From Desulfovibrio sp. Huiquan2017 (GTDB lineage Bacteria > Desulfobacterota > Desulfovibrionia > Desulfovibrionales > Desulfovibrionaceae), in contig NZ_JAFMPN010000017.1 in assembly GCF_017351175.1 (NCBI RefSeq), forward strand, positions 1 to 64,000: 64,000 bases of DNA, in the 5' to 3' direction. The position numbers were made by a program, and so were the translations under genes. Below are positions 43,849-54,048 of this stretch, piece by piece; position 1 is the first letter of the stretch; each line of letters begins with the position of its first letter. The notes beneath the pieces were generated by a model. The model saw only the letters and a list, made by a program, of their open reading frames with translations, did no database searches and had not been told where the DNA came from.

Positions 43849-44760
43849 GTGAACACCCGCACTCTTCGCGCCGACGTCTTGCTTTTCCTCACCGCCGCCA
43901 TCTGGGGCCTGGCCTTCGTGGCTCAGCGCGTGGGCATGGAGCACGTCGGTCCCCTGACCTTCAACGGCATCCGTTTCGCCCTTGGGGCGCTGGCTTTGGT
44001 CCCGCTTACCCTGGTTCTGGAGAAACGGCGGGCGTCCGGCCTCATCGGCGTGGACCGCAGGCGCACGATCGTCGGCGGCGGACTGCTTGGCCTGGCCTTG
44101 TTCATCGGGGCTTCCCTGCAGCAGATCGGCCTGGCCGGTCCGCAATTGGCCGGGTTTGGCCTGGAGGCGTCCACCGCCGGGAAGGCCGGGTTCATCACCG
44201 GACTGTACGTGGTCCTGGTGCCCCTCTTCGGCCTGTTCCTGGCCCAGCGCCCGGGCTGGGGAACCTGGGTCGGCGCGGCCCTGGCCGTGACCGGCATGTA
44301 CCTGCTCTCCGTGACCTCGGGCCTGGCCATCTCCTTCGGCGACCTGCTGGTGTTCATCGGCGCATTCTTCTGGGCGGGCCACGTTCTGCTCGTGGGCAAA
44401 CTTTCGCCCGGCCTGGACGCGGTGGACGCCGTCAAGTTGTCCGCCATCCAGTTTGCGGTCTGCGCGGTCCTTTCGCTCGTCGGTGCGGCCGCCACCGAGG
44501 AGGCCACCCTGGCCGGCATCGCCGGAGCGGGTCCGGCCATCCTCTACGGCGGCCTCATGTCCGTGGGCGTGGCCTACACCCTCCAGATCATCGCCCAGCG
44601 CGACGCCCAGCCCGCCCACGCGGCCATCATCCTCAGCCTGGAGTCGGTCTTCGCCGCCATCGGCGGGTGGCTCATGCTCGGCGAGGTCCTGACCGCCCGG
44701 GGCCTGACGGGGTGCGCCCTGATGCTGGCGGGCATGCTGCTCAGTCAGTTGAAGCCGTAA
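43849..44760 (+). CDS. EamA-type DMT transporter
   Basis: A 303-residue membrane protein with ten predicted helices in two EamA repeats (FLTAAIWGLAFVAQRVGMEH at the start of the first, AFFWAGHVLLVGKLSPGLDAVD at the start of the second). It probably exports a metabolite such as an amino acid or nucleotide-sugar precursor; the substrate is not predictable. It starts with GTG at 43849 behind a TAAGGAG site. The last bases before selD hold no clear terminator. Confidence 0.88.
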   Translation: MNTRTLRADVLLFLTAAIWGLAFVAQRVGMEHVGPLTFNGIRFALGALALVPLTLVLEKRRASGLIGVDRRRTIVGGGLLGLALFIGASLQQIGLAGPQLAGFGLEASTAGKAGFITGLYVVLVPLFGLFLAQRPGWGTWVGAALAVTGMYLLSVTSGLAISFGDLLVFIGAFFWAGHVLLVGKLSPGLDAVDAVKLSAIQFAVCAVLSLVGAAATEEATLAGIAGAGPAILYGGLMSVGVAYTLQIIAQRDAQPAHAAIILSLESVFAAIGGWLMLGEVLTARGLTGCALMLAGMLLSQLKP

Positions 44761-44864
44761 CCCCCCCCCGGTCCTTTCAGGGGCGCTTCACGCGGAAAAG
44801 ACTGCCGTCCCGTGGCCCTTTCCCTTCCTTCCCGGCTCTGGTAGGAGATTCTCAAGGAGAAGCC

Positions 44865-45914
44865 ATGGAAAAGTTGAAACTGGTCCAGATGGTCAAAGCC
44901 GCGGGCTGAGCGGCTAAGATCACTCCAGGGGACCTGGAGATCGCACTTTCGGGCCTGGGGGTCCGACCTGATGACCGCGTGCTCGCCGGAGGTCCCGGCG
45001 ATAACGAGGACGCCGCTATTTTGTCTTTTCCTCCGGGTAAGGCTCTGGTCCAGACCGTGGATTTCTTCACCCCCGTGGTCAACGATCCCTACAAGTTCGG
45101 GCGTATAGCCGCGGCCAACGCCCTGTCCGACGTCTATGCCATGGGCGGCGAGCCGTGGGCGGCCATGAACATCGTCTGTTTCCCGGCGGACAAGCTGCCC
45201 ATGTCGGTGCTGGCCGAGGTGCTGCGCGGCGGCAAGGATACCGTGGAGGAGGCGGGCGCGGTGCCCAGCGGCGGGCACAGCGTGGACGATCCGGAGATCA
45301 AGTACGGCCTGGCCGTATCCGGGGCCGTGGACCCGGACCGCTTCGCCTCGAACCGGGGCGTCCGGCCCGGCGACGTACTGATCCTGACCAAGCCCATCGG
45401 CACGGGCGTGCTGGCCACGGCGGTCAAGGGCGAGATGCCCGGCTGCGATGCCATGGAGGACCTGCTTTTCGAGACCTGCGGCAGATTGAACAAAACCGGC
45501 GGCGCAATCATCCGCGAACTCGGCCTGACCGGGGCCACGGACATTACGGGCTTCGGCCTGGGCGGGCACATGATCGAGCTGGCCGAGGCCAGCCGCGTGG
45601 TGCTGGAGCTGCGCATGCGCGACGTGCCGCTCCTGCCCGGCGCCCTGGACATGGCCTCCATGGGACTTTTGCCCGCCGGATCCATCTGCAATCGCCGCCA
45701 CTACCTGCCCAGGGTCAAGGTCGCCTCCGGGCTCGATCCCGTGCATTTCGACATGATGTTCGACGCCCAGACCTCGGGCGGCCTGCTCCTGGCCGTACCG
45801 CCGAAGCTCGTGGACCGGGCCGTGGCCATGCTCGAAGCTGCCGGGGAACCCGCCGCCTTGGTGGGCCGGGCGCTGTCCGCCGGTCCGGGGGACCCGCCCC
45901 TGGCCATCGTTTAA
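44865..45914 (+). CDS. selD: selenide, water dikinase, selenocysteine-containing
   Basis: A 349-residue enzyme that makes selenophosphate, the selenium donor for selenocysteine and selenouridine, from selenide and ATP. The frame contains an in-frame UGA at codon 15 (44907-44909) between MVKAAG and AAKIT, exactly where other SelD proteins have Cys or selenocysteine before the catalytic Lys. Downstream the family features are clear: GGPGDNEDAA, the TVDFFTPVV and GRIAAANALSDVYAMGG metal/ATP segments and SGGHSVDD. The start ATG lies 8 bases after AAGGAGA. Read without UGA recoding, the gene would appear to start at 44979 and lack its active-site residue. Selenocysteine decoding needs selA, selB and selC elsewhere in the genome. 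Confidence 0.93.
44918..44942 (+). promoter_or_regulatory. bacterial SECIS-like hairpin in selD
   Basis: Directly downstream of the UGA, a 7-base perfect stem CTCCAGG / CCTGGAG with a GGA apical loop (44923-44939), extended by GAT/ATC, stands about 20 bases from the UGA to the loop. Position, compactness and a G-rich loop fit a bacterial SECIS element bound by SelB. Confidence 0.75.
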
Positions 45915-48900
45915 GATCGGAGTTCGTCGAGGACCCGCTCGATTTCCTGCTGCAGGGTGTCGATCTCGAACGGCTTGGATACGTACCCGTTCATACCCGC
46001 CTTGATGAAACGGTCGCGATCGCCCTGCATGGCGTGGGCGGTCAGGGCGATGACCGGGATACCCAGCTTCAGGTCGTTGCGCAGGACCTTGGTGGTGGCC
46101 ACGCCGTCCAGGCCGGGCATCTGGATGTCCGACAGGAAGAGGTCGAAGGACCGTTCCCGCAATACCCGCAGGGCCTCCTCGCCGCTGCTCACGCACTCGG
46201 CCCGGTGGCCGAGCTTTTCCAGAATGCGCTGGATGACCACTCGGTTGACCCGCTCGTCTTCGGCCACCAGGATGGACAGGCCGCCGTTTCCCGAAGCCGC
46301 CGCCGGAACGAGGCCCGGGCAGTCCGGCGGTTCGGCGGTTCGGGCGTTGATGGTGAAGAAGATGCTGGTTCCTTCCCCTTCCTCGGTGTCCACGCTGATG
46401 GAACCGCCCATGAGCGCGACCAGCCGCCGGACGATGCCCAACCCCAGGCCGGTGCCCTGGTATTTGCGGGTGGAGGAGCCGTCCACCTGGGTGAAGGGGT
46501 CGAAGATGCTGTCCACCTTGTCCCGGGGAATGCCGATGCCCGTGTCCGTGACTTGGAAGAGCAGGCGGACCGAACCGTCCTCGGCCACGGGGGAGAGCGG
46601 ATAGGCGCGGACTTCGATGGAGCCGGTCTCGGTGAATTTGACCGCGTTGCCCACCAGGTTGAACAGAATCTGCCGCAGCCGCCCTTTGTCGGCCACGAAA
46701 TGCCGGGGCAGGGACGCGTCGATCTTCCACGTCATGGCCACGCCGTGCTCCTTCGCCGGATGGCGGAAGGTGGCGACCACCTGGTCCAGGACCTCGCCCA
46801 GTTCGAAGGGGATCGCCTCCAGCTCCAGCTTGCCCGATTCCACCTTGGACAGGTCCAGGATGTCGTTGAGCACCTGAAGCAGGCTTCGTCCCGAATTCAG
46901 GGCCGTCTCCAGATAATCCCGCTGGATGGGCGCCAACTCGCTCATCTGCATGAGCTGGAGCATGCCGAGCAGTCCGTTGAGGGGAGTGCGGATTTCGTGG
47001 CTCATGTTGGCCAGGAATTCGTTTTTGGCCAGGCTGGCCGCCTCGGCCTTGGTCATGGCCTGCTCCAACTCGGCCGCCAAGGTCTTGAGTTCGGTGATGT
47101 CCGCGGCCATGTGCATGTGCACCAGGCGTCCCTCCAGCCAGCGGATGGCCCGGTCGTGATTGAGATGCCAGCGCCCGAATTTCTCATTGTAGCGCTCCGA
47201 GACCAGGGTGCCCACGGGTTCGCCGTCCTCGCCCACCAGGCTGGACTTGGAACAGCCCTGGCTGGTCGCGTCCTCCTCCGCCGCGCCGTAATGGTCGCGC
47301 ATGCTGGCGTTCATGAATAGAATTTCGTTGGTCTCAAGGTCGCTCACGTAAATTTCCGCGCTGATTCCGTCCAGGATGTTCACCAGCCTTTCGTGGGCTT
47401 GCTTGACTTCGGTGATGTCCGCGATCATGGCGAACGCCCCGAGCAGTCTGCCGTCCTCGGCCATGAGCGGGGTGGAGGAGACCATACCCCAAATCTCGGA
47501 TCCGTCTCGGCGCACGAAACGGCATTCGTACCGTTCGCGCAGGCCGACCTTGCGTTCCTTCATGCGCCGCAGGTTGTCCTCCCGGTCGGCCGGGGCCACG
47601 AAGTCGAACAGGCTTCTGCCGATGATCCGCTCCACCCGGCAGCCGAAGAAGTCGGCTACGATCTTGTTGGCGTAGGTGATGACCTGGTTGGCGTCCAGGC
47701 CGAGGATACCTTCGTTGGCCGTCTCCACGATGAGCCGGTATTGTTCCTGGGTTTTCTTGCGCGCTTCCTCGGCGAAGCGGGCCTCGGTCACGTCCCGGCC
47801 GTACACGGCGATGGCCGTGGTTTTCTCGCCGTCCAGCACCGGATAGATGACCCCGTTGAGAATCTTCCCGGACCAGACCGTCTGTTCGGTCTGGGGAACG
47901 CCCGCTTCCATTGCCCGGCGGAAGGTGTCGCGGACCGTGGCGTGCATGTTTTCCGGCACGAAATCGAAGACGTTCCGCCCGATGGCCTCTTCGCTGGGCC
48001 GCCCCAGGAAACGGGCCATGTTCCGGTTCATGGCCAGGACCGTGCCATCCACTTTGAACAGCCCCACCGCATCCTCGGTGGCGTTGATCATGGCCTGGAG
48101 GAAATGTTCGCTGGTGCGCAGCCGCTCCTCGATGAGCTTGCGTTCCGAGATGTCCCGCGTGGTCCCGATGAAGCCCACGGGATTGCCGTCCCCGTCCAGC
48201 AGGCGTCGAGCCATGGATTCGCCCCAGACCAGGGAGCCGTCCTTTTTCCGGAGCTGCATTTCCAGCCGGATGCAGGGGGCGGAGTCGCCGTTGGCCTTCG
48301 CCTCGGCGCTGCGTTTTTTCCACGCGTCCCAGTTCGCGGCCAGGGATTCCGGGGGGATGCCCTCCTTGAAACGCATGCCGAGCATTTCCTCGGGCTTGAA
48401 CCCCCGGAAGCGCTCCACGGACGGGCTGACGTAGGTGTAGCGGTGGTTGTTGTCCATGGTCCAGATGACGTCGGTCGCGTTCTCGGCCAGGAACCGGTAT
48501 TTTTCCAAGTTGTCGCGGGCCCGATTCTCGGCGGAACGCCGGTCGGTGATGTCGCGGAAGATGCCCCACAGGGACACTGGGTCACCCGACTTGTCGTGCT
48601 GAAGTCGGCAACTGACCTGGATCAGCAATTCCCGGCCGTCGGCGGTGAGCAGGCCCTTTTCCTTTTCGTGGGAGGACTTGCCGGATTCAATCAGGAGGCG
48701 GATGGACTCGCGCTCGCTTTCGCGTTCGCGCTCGGGCGTGAAATCGAGCACGCTTTTGCCGATCACGTCCTTCCGGGCATGGCCGACCATGTCGCAGAAG
48801 GTCGTGTTGGCCTCAAGGATGATCCCCGTGATGTCGGCCTTGACCACGCCGTCGCCCAAGGCCTCGCATAATTCCTTGAAACAGGCGGGATCAATGAAGG

Positions 48901-48985
48901 ATTCACCCCAACCTGGCTGGGGCGATTGATCGGGCGCCTCTTCGGCTTGTGCGTTGACGCTAGGCTCGTTTATAAATTTTTTCAT
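45911..48985 (-). CDS. hybrid sensor histidine kinase with five PAS domains
   Basis: A 1024-residue soluble kinase with no membrane segment. PAS-type repeats end at the [10 protein letters not shown] (141-150), [10 protein letters not shown] (271-280), [12 protein letters not shown] (391-402) and [11 protein letters not shown] (518-528) boundaries, with a fifth to about 632. His[17 protein letters not shown] with His663. HATPase: [20 protein letters not shown] and GTGLGLGI. C-terminal receiver: Asp953 ([11 protein letters not shown]) and Lys1004 (SKPFE). It should sense a cytoplasmic redox, gas or ligand signal and phosphorelay to a partner; no response regulator gene is adjacent. Its stop codon overlaps that of selD. 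Confidence 0.93.
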   Translation of the reverse strand: MKKFINEPSVNAQAEEAPDQSPQPGWGESFIDPACFKELCEALGDGVVKADITGIILEANTTFCDMVGHARKDVIGKSVLDFTPERERESERESIRLLIESGKSSHEKEKGLLTADGRELLIQVSCRLQHDKSGDPVSLWGIFRDITDRRSAENRARDNLEKYRFLAENATDVIWTMDNNHRYTYVSPSVERFRGFKPEEMLGMRFKEGIPPESLAANWDAWKKRSAEAKANGDSAPCIRLEMQLRKKDGSLVWGESMARRLLDGDGNPVGFIGTTRDISERKLIEERLRTSEHFLQAMINATEDAVGLFKVDGTVLAMNRNMARFLGRPSEEAIGRNVFDFVPENMHATVRDTFRRAMEAGVPQTEQTVWSGKILNGVIYPVLDGEKTTAIAVYGRDVTEARFAEEARKKTQEQYRLIVETANEGILGLDANQVITYANKIVADFFGCRVERIIGRSLFDFVAPADREDNLRRMKERKVGLRERYECRFVRRDGSEIWGMVSSTPLMAEDGRLLGAFAMIADITEVKQAHERLVNILDGISAEIYVSDLETNEILFMNASMRDHYGAAEEDATSQGCSKSSLVGEDGEPVGTLVSERYNEKFGRWHLNHDRAIRWLEGRLVHMHMAADITELKTLAAELEQAMTKAEAASLAKNEFLANMSHEIRTPLNGLLGMLQLMQMSELAPIQRDYLETALNSGRSLLQVLNDILDLSKVESGKLELEAIPFELGEVLDQVVATFRHPAKEHGVAMTWKIDASLPRHFVADKGRLRQILFNLVGNAVKFTETGSIEVRAYPLSPVAEDGSVRLLFQVTDTGIGIPRDKVDSIFDPFTQVDGSSTRKYQGTGLGLGIVRRLVALMGGSISVDTEEGEGTSIFFTINARTAEPPDCPGLVPAAASGNGGLSILVAEDERVNRVVIQRILEKLGHRAECVSSGEEALRVLRERSFDLFLSDIQMPGLDGVATTKVLRNDLKLGIPVIALTAHAMQGDRDRFIKAGMNGYVSKPFEIDTLQQEIERVLDELRS

Positions 48986-49173
48986 ATGGCGATACCTGAC
49001 TTTTACTGGATCCCACAGGTTTTTTCCACTTAAAACACTATAGCGGTTTTACCTCGGGTAGCACCCGGAGTCGACGGCAAGCAGGCTGGCGGCGTCGCGT
49101 CCCGCGTGGCCGTGCCCAGCCTCCGGCCGACCGGCTGTTGTATGGTCGCGCCGGTCCATCGCGTGGCGGCGAA

Positions 49174-49749
49174 TCAAGCGGGGTTTTTCCCCAGCGTCCG
49201 GGCCAGGCGCAAGAGCCATGCGGTCCAGCGGCGGCATTCGGGGGCGTCGTGGTTCGCGGACAGAGGGTTCATGAAGCCGTGGCCCGCACGGGCCTGGCGG
49301 CAGGTGACCAGGGGGAGGGCCGCGAGATCGGCGGCCAGGGCGGCCACGTCGAAGCGGGGTTCGAAGGCGGGAAAGATCAGGTCCACGGGCGCGCGCGGAA
49401 TCAGGCCGGTCATGGTCCGGATGGCCGAGCCGTAGAAGCAGCAGGCGTGGAGTATGGGGATGTTTTCGGCGCAGGCGGCCCAGGCGGCTGCGGCTCCGGC
49501 GCTGAAGCCCGCCAGCAGGACCGGATCGGCACCCTTTGCCGCCAGCTCGGTCACCCGGTGGGCGTAGGGGGCAAGGCCGCCTTGTTTCCGGTAGGCGACA
49601 TAGGCCGTGCCCTCGTCGGGGAAGCGCGGGTCGCGGCCGTCGTAGGGATCGGCCACGGTCACCCGGCGGGCGTGGGGGCGCAGTTGGGCCGCGAGTTCGT
49701 CCACATGCGGGGTGCGCCCCCAGATTTCGGTGGCCAGAATGATGTCCAC
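49174..49749 (-). CDS. dienelactone-hydrolase-like alpha/beta hydrolase
   Basis: A 191-residue hydrolase of the DLH type: VLLAGFSAGAAAAWAACA supplies the nucleophile elbow (here G-F-S-A-G; the Ser replaces the more usual Cys or Ser), with an Asp in the APVDLIFPAFEP region and a His in RAGHGFMNP. It starts with GTG at 49749 behind a perfect AAAGGAG site; the upstream part of the open frame is not coding. Substrate unknown. The 188 bases between the kinase gene and this one hold nothing recognised. Confidence 0.75.
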   Translation of the reverse strand: MDIILATEIWGRTPHVDELAAQLRPHARRVTVADPYDGRDPRFPDEGTAYVAYRKQGGLAPYAHRVTELAAKGADPVLLAGFSAGAAAAWAACAENIPILHACCFYGSAIRTMTGLIPRAPVDLIFPAFEPRFDVAALAADLAALPLVTCRQARAGHGFMNPLSANHDAPECRRWTAWLLRLARTLGKNPA

Positions 49750-49809
49750 GAGGGCTCCTTTGCGGTTGCGGGAACAGCGTACATAGGCCGTGCGGCTCGG
49801 GCCCGCAAC

Positions 49810-49846
49810 AAAAACGGCGCCCCCGCCGGACAATCCGGCGGGGGCG
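49810..49846 (-). terminator. strong terminator of the peroxiredoxin gene
   Basis: A perfect 13-base stem CGCCCCCGCCGGA / TCCGGCGGGGGCG with loop CAA, followed on the minus strand by TTTTT. It lies 41 bases after the peroxiredoxin stop. Confidence 0.88.
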
Positions 49847-49886
49847 GGGTATGCAACAGGTCAGCGAGAGTGTGAGATCGCTGCCG

Positions 49887-50525
49887 CTAGTCGATGGGGT
49901 TGAGGGCTTCGTAGACCTTGCCGACCATCCCGTCGTTGGGGGTCAGAGTCTTTTCGCCGGGGGTCCACTTGGCCGGGCAGACCTCGGCCGGGTGCTCGAT
50001 GAGGTAGGTGTTGGCCTCCACCTTGCGGACCAGTTCGTCGGCGTTGCGGCCCACGTTGTAGAAGTTGATCTCGGAGGAGACAAGCACGCCTTCGGGGTTG
50101 ATGACGAAGGTGCCGCGCAGGGCCAGGCCGGTGTCGTAGTCCCAGACGTCGAAGAATCGGGAGACCTCGCCGGTCGGGTCGGAACCCATCTTGAAGCGGA
50201 CGTTTTCCAGCAGCCGCTCGGAGGTCTTCCAGGCCATGTGCGAGTACTTGGTGTCCGTGGACACGGAGATGACTTCGGCTCCGAGCTTTTGCAGATCCTC
50301 GTAGCGGGTGGCCAGGTCGGCCAGCTCGGTGGGGCAGACAAAGGTGAAGTCGGCCGGGTAGAAGAACAGGATGGCCCATTTGCCTTCCTTGCGCAGCGCG
50401 CCCAGGTTCACGTCAACGAAGCCGCCCTCGGTGGGGTCGAAGGCTTCCAGGGTAAATTCGGGTACGGGCTGGCCCACTTTGGCGAAATCAGGCATGGTGT
50501 CGTTGGTATCGAATTCTTCGCTCAT
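49887..50525 (-). CDS. typical 2-Cys peroxiredoxin, AhpC type
   Basis: A 212-residue peroxiredoxin reducing peroxides with an outside thiol system. The peroxidatic Cys64 is in FVCPTEL and the resolving Cys183 in EVCPAKW, the arrangement of AhpC / Prx1-like proteins. The start at 50525 has an AAGGGGAA site; the upstream leader contains a TATAAA-like element but no clear promoter spacing. Alone in its transcript, ended by a strong terminator. It fits a defence role against oxygen in an anaerobe. Confidence 0.93.
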   Translation of the reverse strand: MSEEFDTNDTMPDFAKVGQPVPEFTLEAFDPTEGGFVDVNLGALRKEGKWAILFFYPADFTFVCPTELADLATRYEDLQKLGAEVISVSTDTKYSHMAWKTSERLLENVRFKMGSDPTGEVSRFFDVWDYDTGLALRGTFVINPEGVLVSSEINFYNVGRNADELVRKVEANTYLIEHPAEVCPAKWTPGEKTLTPNDGMVGKVYEALNPID

Positions 50526-50739
50526 ATTAATTCCCCTTTCTTTTGGAGATGTTGAAATTTTTATAGGAATGATTACCGTTTTCAAGACACTAAGGGCGAG
50601 CGGGCCCGTCGTCAAGTGTTTTTTGCTGTTTTCTCCACTTTGCCCAGCGGGGCGTGGTGGTGTATATACGATGTTTCCCGCCGGGCGGCCCGCGCGTTGC
50701 CCGGCTTTCGCCACGATACAAATATAAAAGAGAGCGTTT

Positions 50740-53646
50740 ATGACTTTCGGCTTTACCAAGATACGGGAAATGGAAATCGCGGAGCTGGCCAGCACCGCCG
50801 TGGTCTACCGCCACGACAAGACCGGGGCGCGCCTGCTGTCCATGATCAACGACGACGAAAACAAGGTCTTCGGCATATCTTTCCGCACTCCGCCCGAGGA
50901 TTCCACGGGCGTGGCCCACATCCTGGAGCACTCGGTGCTCTGCGGCTCGGACAAGTACCCTGTGAAGGAGCCGTTCGTGGAACTGCTCAAGGGATCGCTT
51001 CAGACATTTCTCAACGCCCTGACCTTTCCGGACAAGACCTGCTATCCCGTGGCTTCGGCCAACGTGCAGGATTTCTACAATCTCATCGACGTCTACCTCG
51101 ACGCGGTTTTTCATCCCCGGCTGACCGAAAACACCCTCAGGCAGGAAGGCTGGCACTACGAGATGGAAGCGCCCGACCGCGACATGACCTACCGGGGCGT
51201 GGTCTTCAACGAGATGAAGGGCGTATACTCCTCGCCCGATTCCCTGCTCTTCGAGCTGTCGCAGCATTCGCTGTTCCCGGAGACCACCTACGGCTTGGAT
51301 TCGGGCGGTGATCCGGCGGTCATCCCGGACCTTACCTTCGACAAGTTCATGGCCTTTCACCGCGACCATTACCATCCGTCCAACGGCTACGCCTTCTTCT
51401 ACGGCGACGACGACCCGGAAAAGCGGCTGGAGATCCTGGACAAGGTCTTCTCGCAATACGAGCCCATCGACGTGGAGCGGACCCGCGTGCCGCTGCAACC
51501 GCGCTTCGACGAGGCCAAGACCCTGCGCAGGGGCTACCCGGCCTCGGACCGGCTGGCCAAGGGCATGTTCACGGTCAACTGGCTGCTGGCCGAGACCGCC
51601 GACGCCAATCTGAACCTGGCCCTGCACATCCTGGAGCACATCCTCATCGGGCTGCCCGGCTCGCCGCTGAAAAAGGCGCTGACCGACTCCGGCCTGGGTG
51701 ACGATCTGGCGGGCGTGGGCCTGGAAGCCGACATGCGGCAGATGTTCTTTTCCGTGGGGCTCAAGGGCATGCACCCGGCCAACGCCGTCAAGGCGGAATC
51801 GGTCATCTTCCACACCATCAAGGACTTGGTCGAGAACGGCATCGACGCCCGGGACATCGAAGCGGCGGTCAATTCCGTGGAGTTTTCCCTGCGCGAAAAC
51901 AACACCGGTTCCTACCCGCGCGGGCTGTCCCTCATGTTCCAGGCCCTGTCCACCTGGCTCTACGACGACGAGAACGAGGGCGATCCCCTGGCCCTGCTGC
52001 CCTTTGAGCAGCCCCTCAAGAATATCAAGAATTGGCTCGAAAACGGCGACAAAATCTTCGAGGAACTGCTGGCCCGGCTCTTCCTGCACAATCCGCACAG
52101 GACGACCGTGCTCCTGGAACCGGACCACAAGCTGGCCCGCACCCAGGCCAAGGCCGAATCCGACCGGCTGAAGGCGGCCAAGGAGGCCATGACCCCGGAA
52201 CGAATTCAGGCGGTCATCGACGAGGCGGCCGAGCTCAAGCGCCTTCAGGCCGCGCCCGACGCGCCCGAGGCCCTCAGGTCCATCCCGCGCCTGTCCGTGG
52301 CCGACCTGCCCGCCGAGAACCGGCCCATCCCCAGCGAACTGCGTACGCTCAAGGGGAGGGAGCTGCTCTTCCATGACCTGCCCACCAATGGCATCGCCTA
52401 TCTGGACTTTGGCTTCGATCTGTCGGTCATTCCGGACGAACTGCTGCCCTACGCCGGGATCTTCGGCCGCGCTCTGACCGAGTCCGGCACCGCCAAGCGC
52501 GACTTCGTCGATCTGTCTCAGCGTATCGCCCGGACCTCGGGCGGCATCTGGGCCCAGCCCTTCGCCTCGCCCGTGCGCGATTCCGGGGACGCGGCGGCCC
52601 GGCTTTTCCTGCGCACCAAGGCCACGGGCGACAAGATCGCGCCCACCCTGGAGATCGTCACCGAAATCCTGACCTCGGCCAAGCTCGACAACAAGGAGCG
52701 CATCTCGCGCATCGTGGCCGAGGCCCGGGCCCGGGCCGAACAGCGCCTGGTCCCGTCCGGCCACATGATCGTGGCCACGCGTCTGCGCGCCCGGACCCAT
52801 GCGGCCCACGCCATGGACGAAGCCATGACCGGCCTGACCAATCTGTTCTTCCTGCGCGATCTGGAACGGCGCATCGAGGACGATTTCCGCAAGGTGGCGA
52901 AGGACCTGGAGCGGTTCCGCAAACTTTTGCTCAACCGCGGCACCCTGATCCTCAACGCCACCATGGACGCCGGCCTCTTCGCCCGGGCGGAATCCGAGCT
53001 TGGTGCGGTCGTCGAGGCCCTGCCCGGGGGCGACCCGGTTGCGGCCCCGCGCGTCATCCCGGCCTTGCCCGACCGCGAGGGGCTGGCCATCCCGGCCCAG
53101 GTCAATTACGTGGGCAAGGGATGCGGCCTGACCGAACACGGCATCGTCCTTACCGGCGCGGCCCAGGTGGTCAACAAGCTCGTCCGCACCGGCTATCTTT
53201 GGGAAAAGGTCCGCGTCCAGGGCGGGGCCTACGGCGCGTTCTGCATCATGGACCGCCTGGCCGGAGCCCTGGCCTTCGTCTCCTACCGCGATCCCAACGT
53301 GGCCGAGACCGTCAAGGCCTTCGACGGCCTGGCCGACTATCTTGAAACCGTGCGCGTCGACGGGGACGAACTGGAAAAATCCATCATCGGGGCCATCGGC
53401 GAGATCGACGCCTATCAACTGCCCGACGCCAAAGGCTTCACCGCCTTGGGCCGTTATCTGACCAACCAGGACGAAGGCTACCTGCAAGCCGTGCGCGAGC
53501 AGGCCCTGGCGGCCTCGGAGCAGGACTTCCGCGAACTGGCCCAGGCCGTGCGCGTGGTCGCCGAGAACGGTCATGTCTGCGTGCTCGGCGATTCCCTGGC
53601 CATGGAAAACAGCGGCCTGGACCTGGCCATTCAGCAGGTCTTGTAG
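50740..53646 (+). CDS. M16C metallopeptidase (presequence-protease-like)
   Basis: A 968-residue zinc protease of the insulinase/PreP group. The inverted zinc motif HILEH (His60-Glu63-His64) is followed by the distal Glu in VVFNEMKGVYSSPDS about 75 residues later. The second half carries the M16C-associated domain and a further inactive M16 unit (GYLWEKVRVQGGAYGAF). It would degrade peptides; no signal peptide is seen, so a cytoplasmic place is likely. A weak ribosome site precedes the ATG at 50740. It diverges from the peroxiredoxin gene. Confidence 0.93.
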   Translation: MTFGFTKIREMEIAELASTAVVYRHDKTGARLLSMINDDENKVFGISFRTPPEDSTGVAHILEHSVLCGSDKYPVKEPFVELLKGSLQTFLNALTFPDKTCYPVASANVQDFYNLIDVYLDAVFHPRLTENTLRQEGWHYEMEAPDRDMTYRGVVFNEMKGVYSSPDSLLFELSQHSLFPETTYGLDSGGDPAVIPDLTFDKFMAFHRDHYHPSNGYAFFYGDDDPEKRLEILDKVFSQYEPIDVERTRVPLQPRFDEAKTLRRGYPASDRLAKGMFTVNWLLAETADANLNLALHILEHILIGLPGSPLKKALTDSGLGDDLAGVGLEADMRQMFFSVGLKGMHPANAVKAESVIFHTIKDLVENGIDARDIEAAVNSVEFSLRENNTGSYPRGLSLMFQALSTWLYDDENEGDPLALLPFEQPLKNIKNWLENGDKIFEELLARLFLHNPHRTTVLLEPDHKLARTQAKAESDRLKAAKEAMTPERIQAVIDEAAELKRLQAAPDAPEALRSIPRLSVADLPAENRPIPSELRTLKGRELLFHDLPTNGIAYLDFGFDLSVIPDELLPYAGIFGRALTESGTAKRDFVDLSQRIARTSGGIWAQPFASPVRDSGDAAARLFLRTKATGDKIAPTLEIVTEILTSAKLDNKERISRIVAEARARAEQRLVPSGHMIVATRLRARTHAAHAMDEAMTGLTNLFFLRDLERRIEDDFRKVAKDLERFRKLLLNRGTLILNATMDAGLFARAESELGAVVEALPGGDPVAAPRVIPALPDREGLAIPAQVNYVGKGCGLTEHGIVLTGAAQVVNKLVRTGYLWEKVRVQGGAYGAFCIMDRLAGALAFVSYRDPNVAETVKAFDGLADYLETVRVDGDELEKSIIGAIGEIDAYQLPDAKGFTALGRYLTNQDEGYLQAVREQALAASEQDFRELAQAVRVVAENGHVCVLGDSLAMENSGLDLAIQQVL

Positions 53647-53739
53647 AGAAGAATGTCTTGGGCGGCCGGGGAAGGGAGGGAAACCCCTTTGAAACGGGGT
53701 GTTCCCTCCCTTCCCCCGGGCCCCCATTCCCAAAAAGTT

Positions 53740-53870
53740 GGGAACTATCCCCTTAACTCCCAGGGAAAAACCAGGCGCTGAAAGCCGCTTCGCGGCGAAA
53801 ATCAAAATGATTTCGCCTCCGGCGGGCAAGGACTCGCGCCCTTGCATCCCGTTTTTGCGCCTTCGGCGCG
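53740..53870 (+). repeat. intergenic repeat, family 2, copy 2
   Basis: About 130 bases that match copy 1 (37234-37364) piece for piece and in the same orientation. It lies in the 402-base convergent gap after the M16C gene, before the terminator of the bd-like operon. The rest of the gap shows no gene. Confidence 0.72.
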
Positions 53871-53995
53871 ATTTTTCCCCCACCACATGGCTTTTCGCCT
53901 GCAAAAAGGGCGTTAACTATATAAATCCCAAAAGGTTGGGGCAATCAAGCTGTGCCTCGTCTGCCGGAGGCATCCCATTCCGCCATGACAACCGC

Positions 53996-54026
53996 AAAAA
54001 AGGGCGCACCGTCACACGATGCGCCC
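53996..54026 (-). terminator. terminator of the bd-like operon
   Basis: Minus strand: GGGCGCA / TGCGCCC stem with an 11-base loop followed by TTTTTTGCGG, 22 bases past the stop of the eight-heme protein gene. Confidence 0.82.
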
Positions 54027-54048
54027 TGTCGTTCGAGGTGGTCGGGCC

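Noticed and set aside
49049-49237. Short minus-strand frame between the kinase and hydrolase genes
   Set aside because: No ribosome site, overlaps the hydrolase end and has no motif.
50526-50590. PerR- or Fur-like box before the peroxiredoxin gene
   Set aside because: GGTAATCATTCC is only a weak partial palindrome, and the TATAAA nearby has a bad distance to TTGAAA; not enough to claim a site.
50590-53904. An 1104-codon frame on the minus strand
   Set aside because: Antisense to the M16C protease gene, whose zinc motif is clear.
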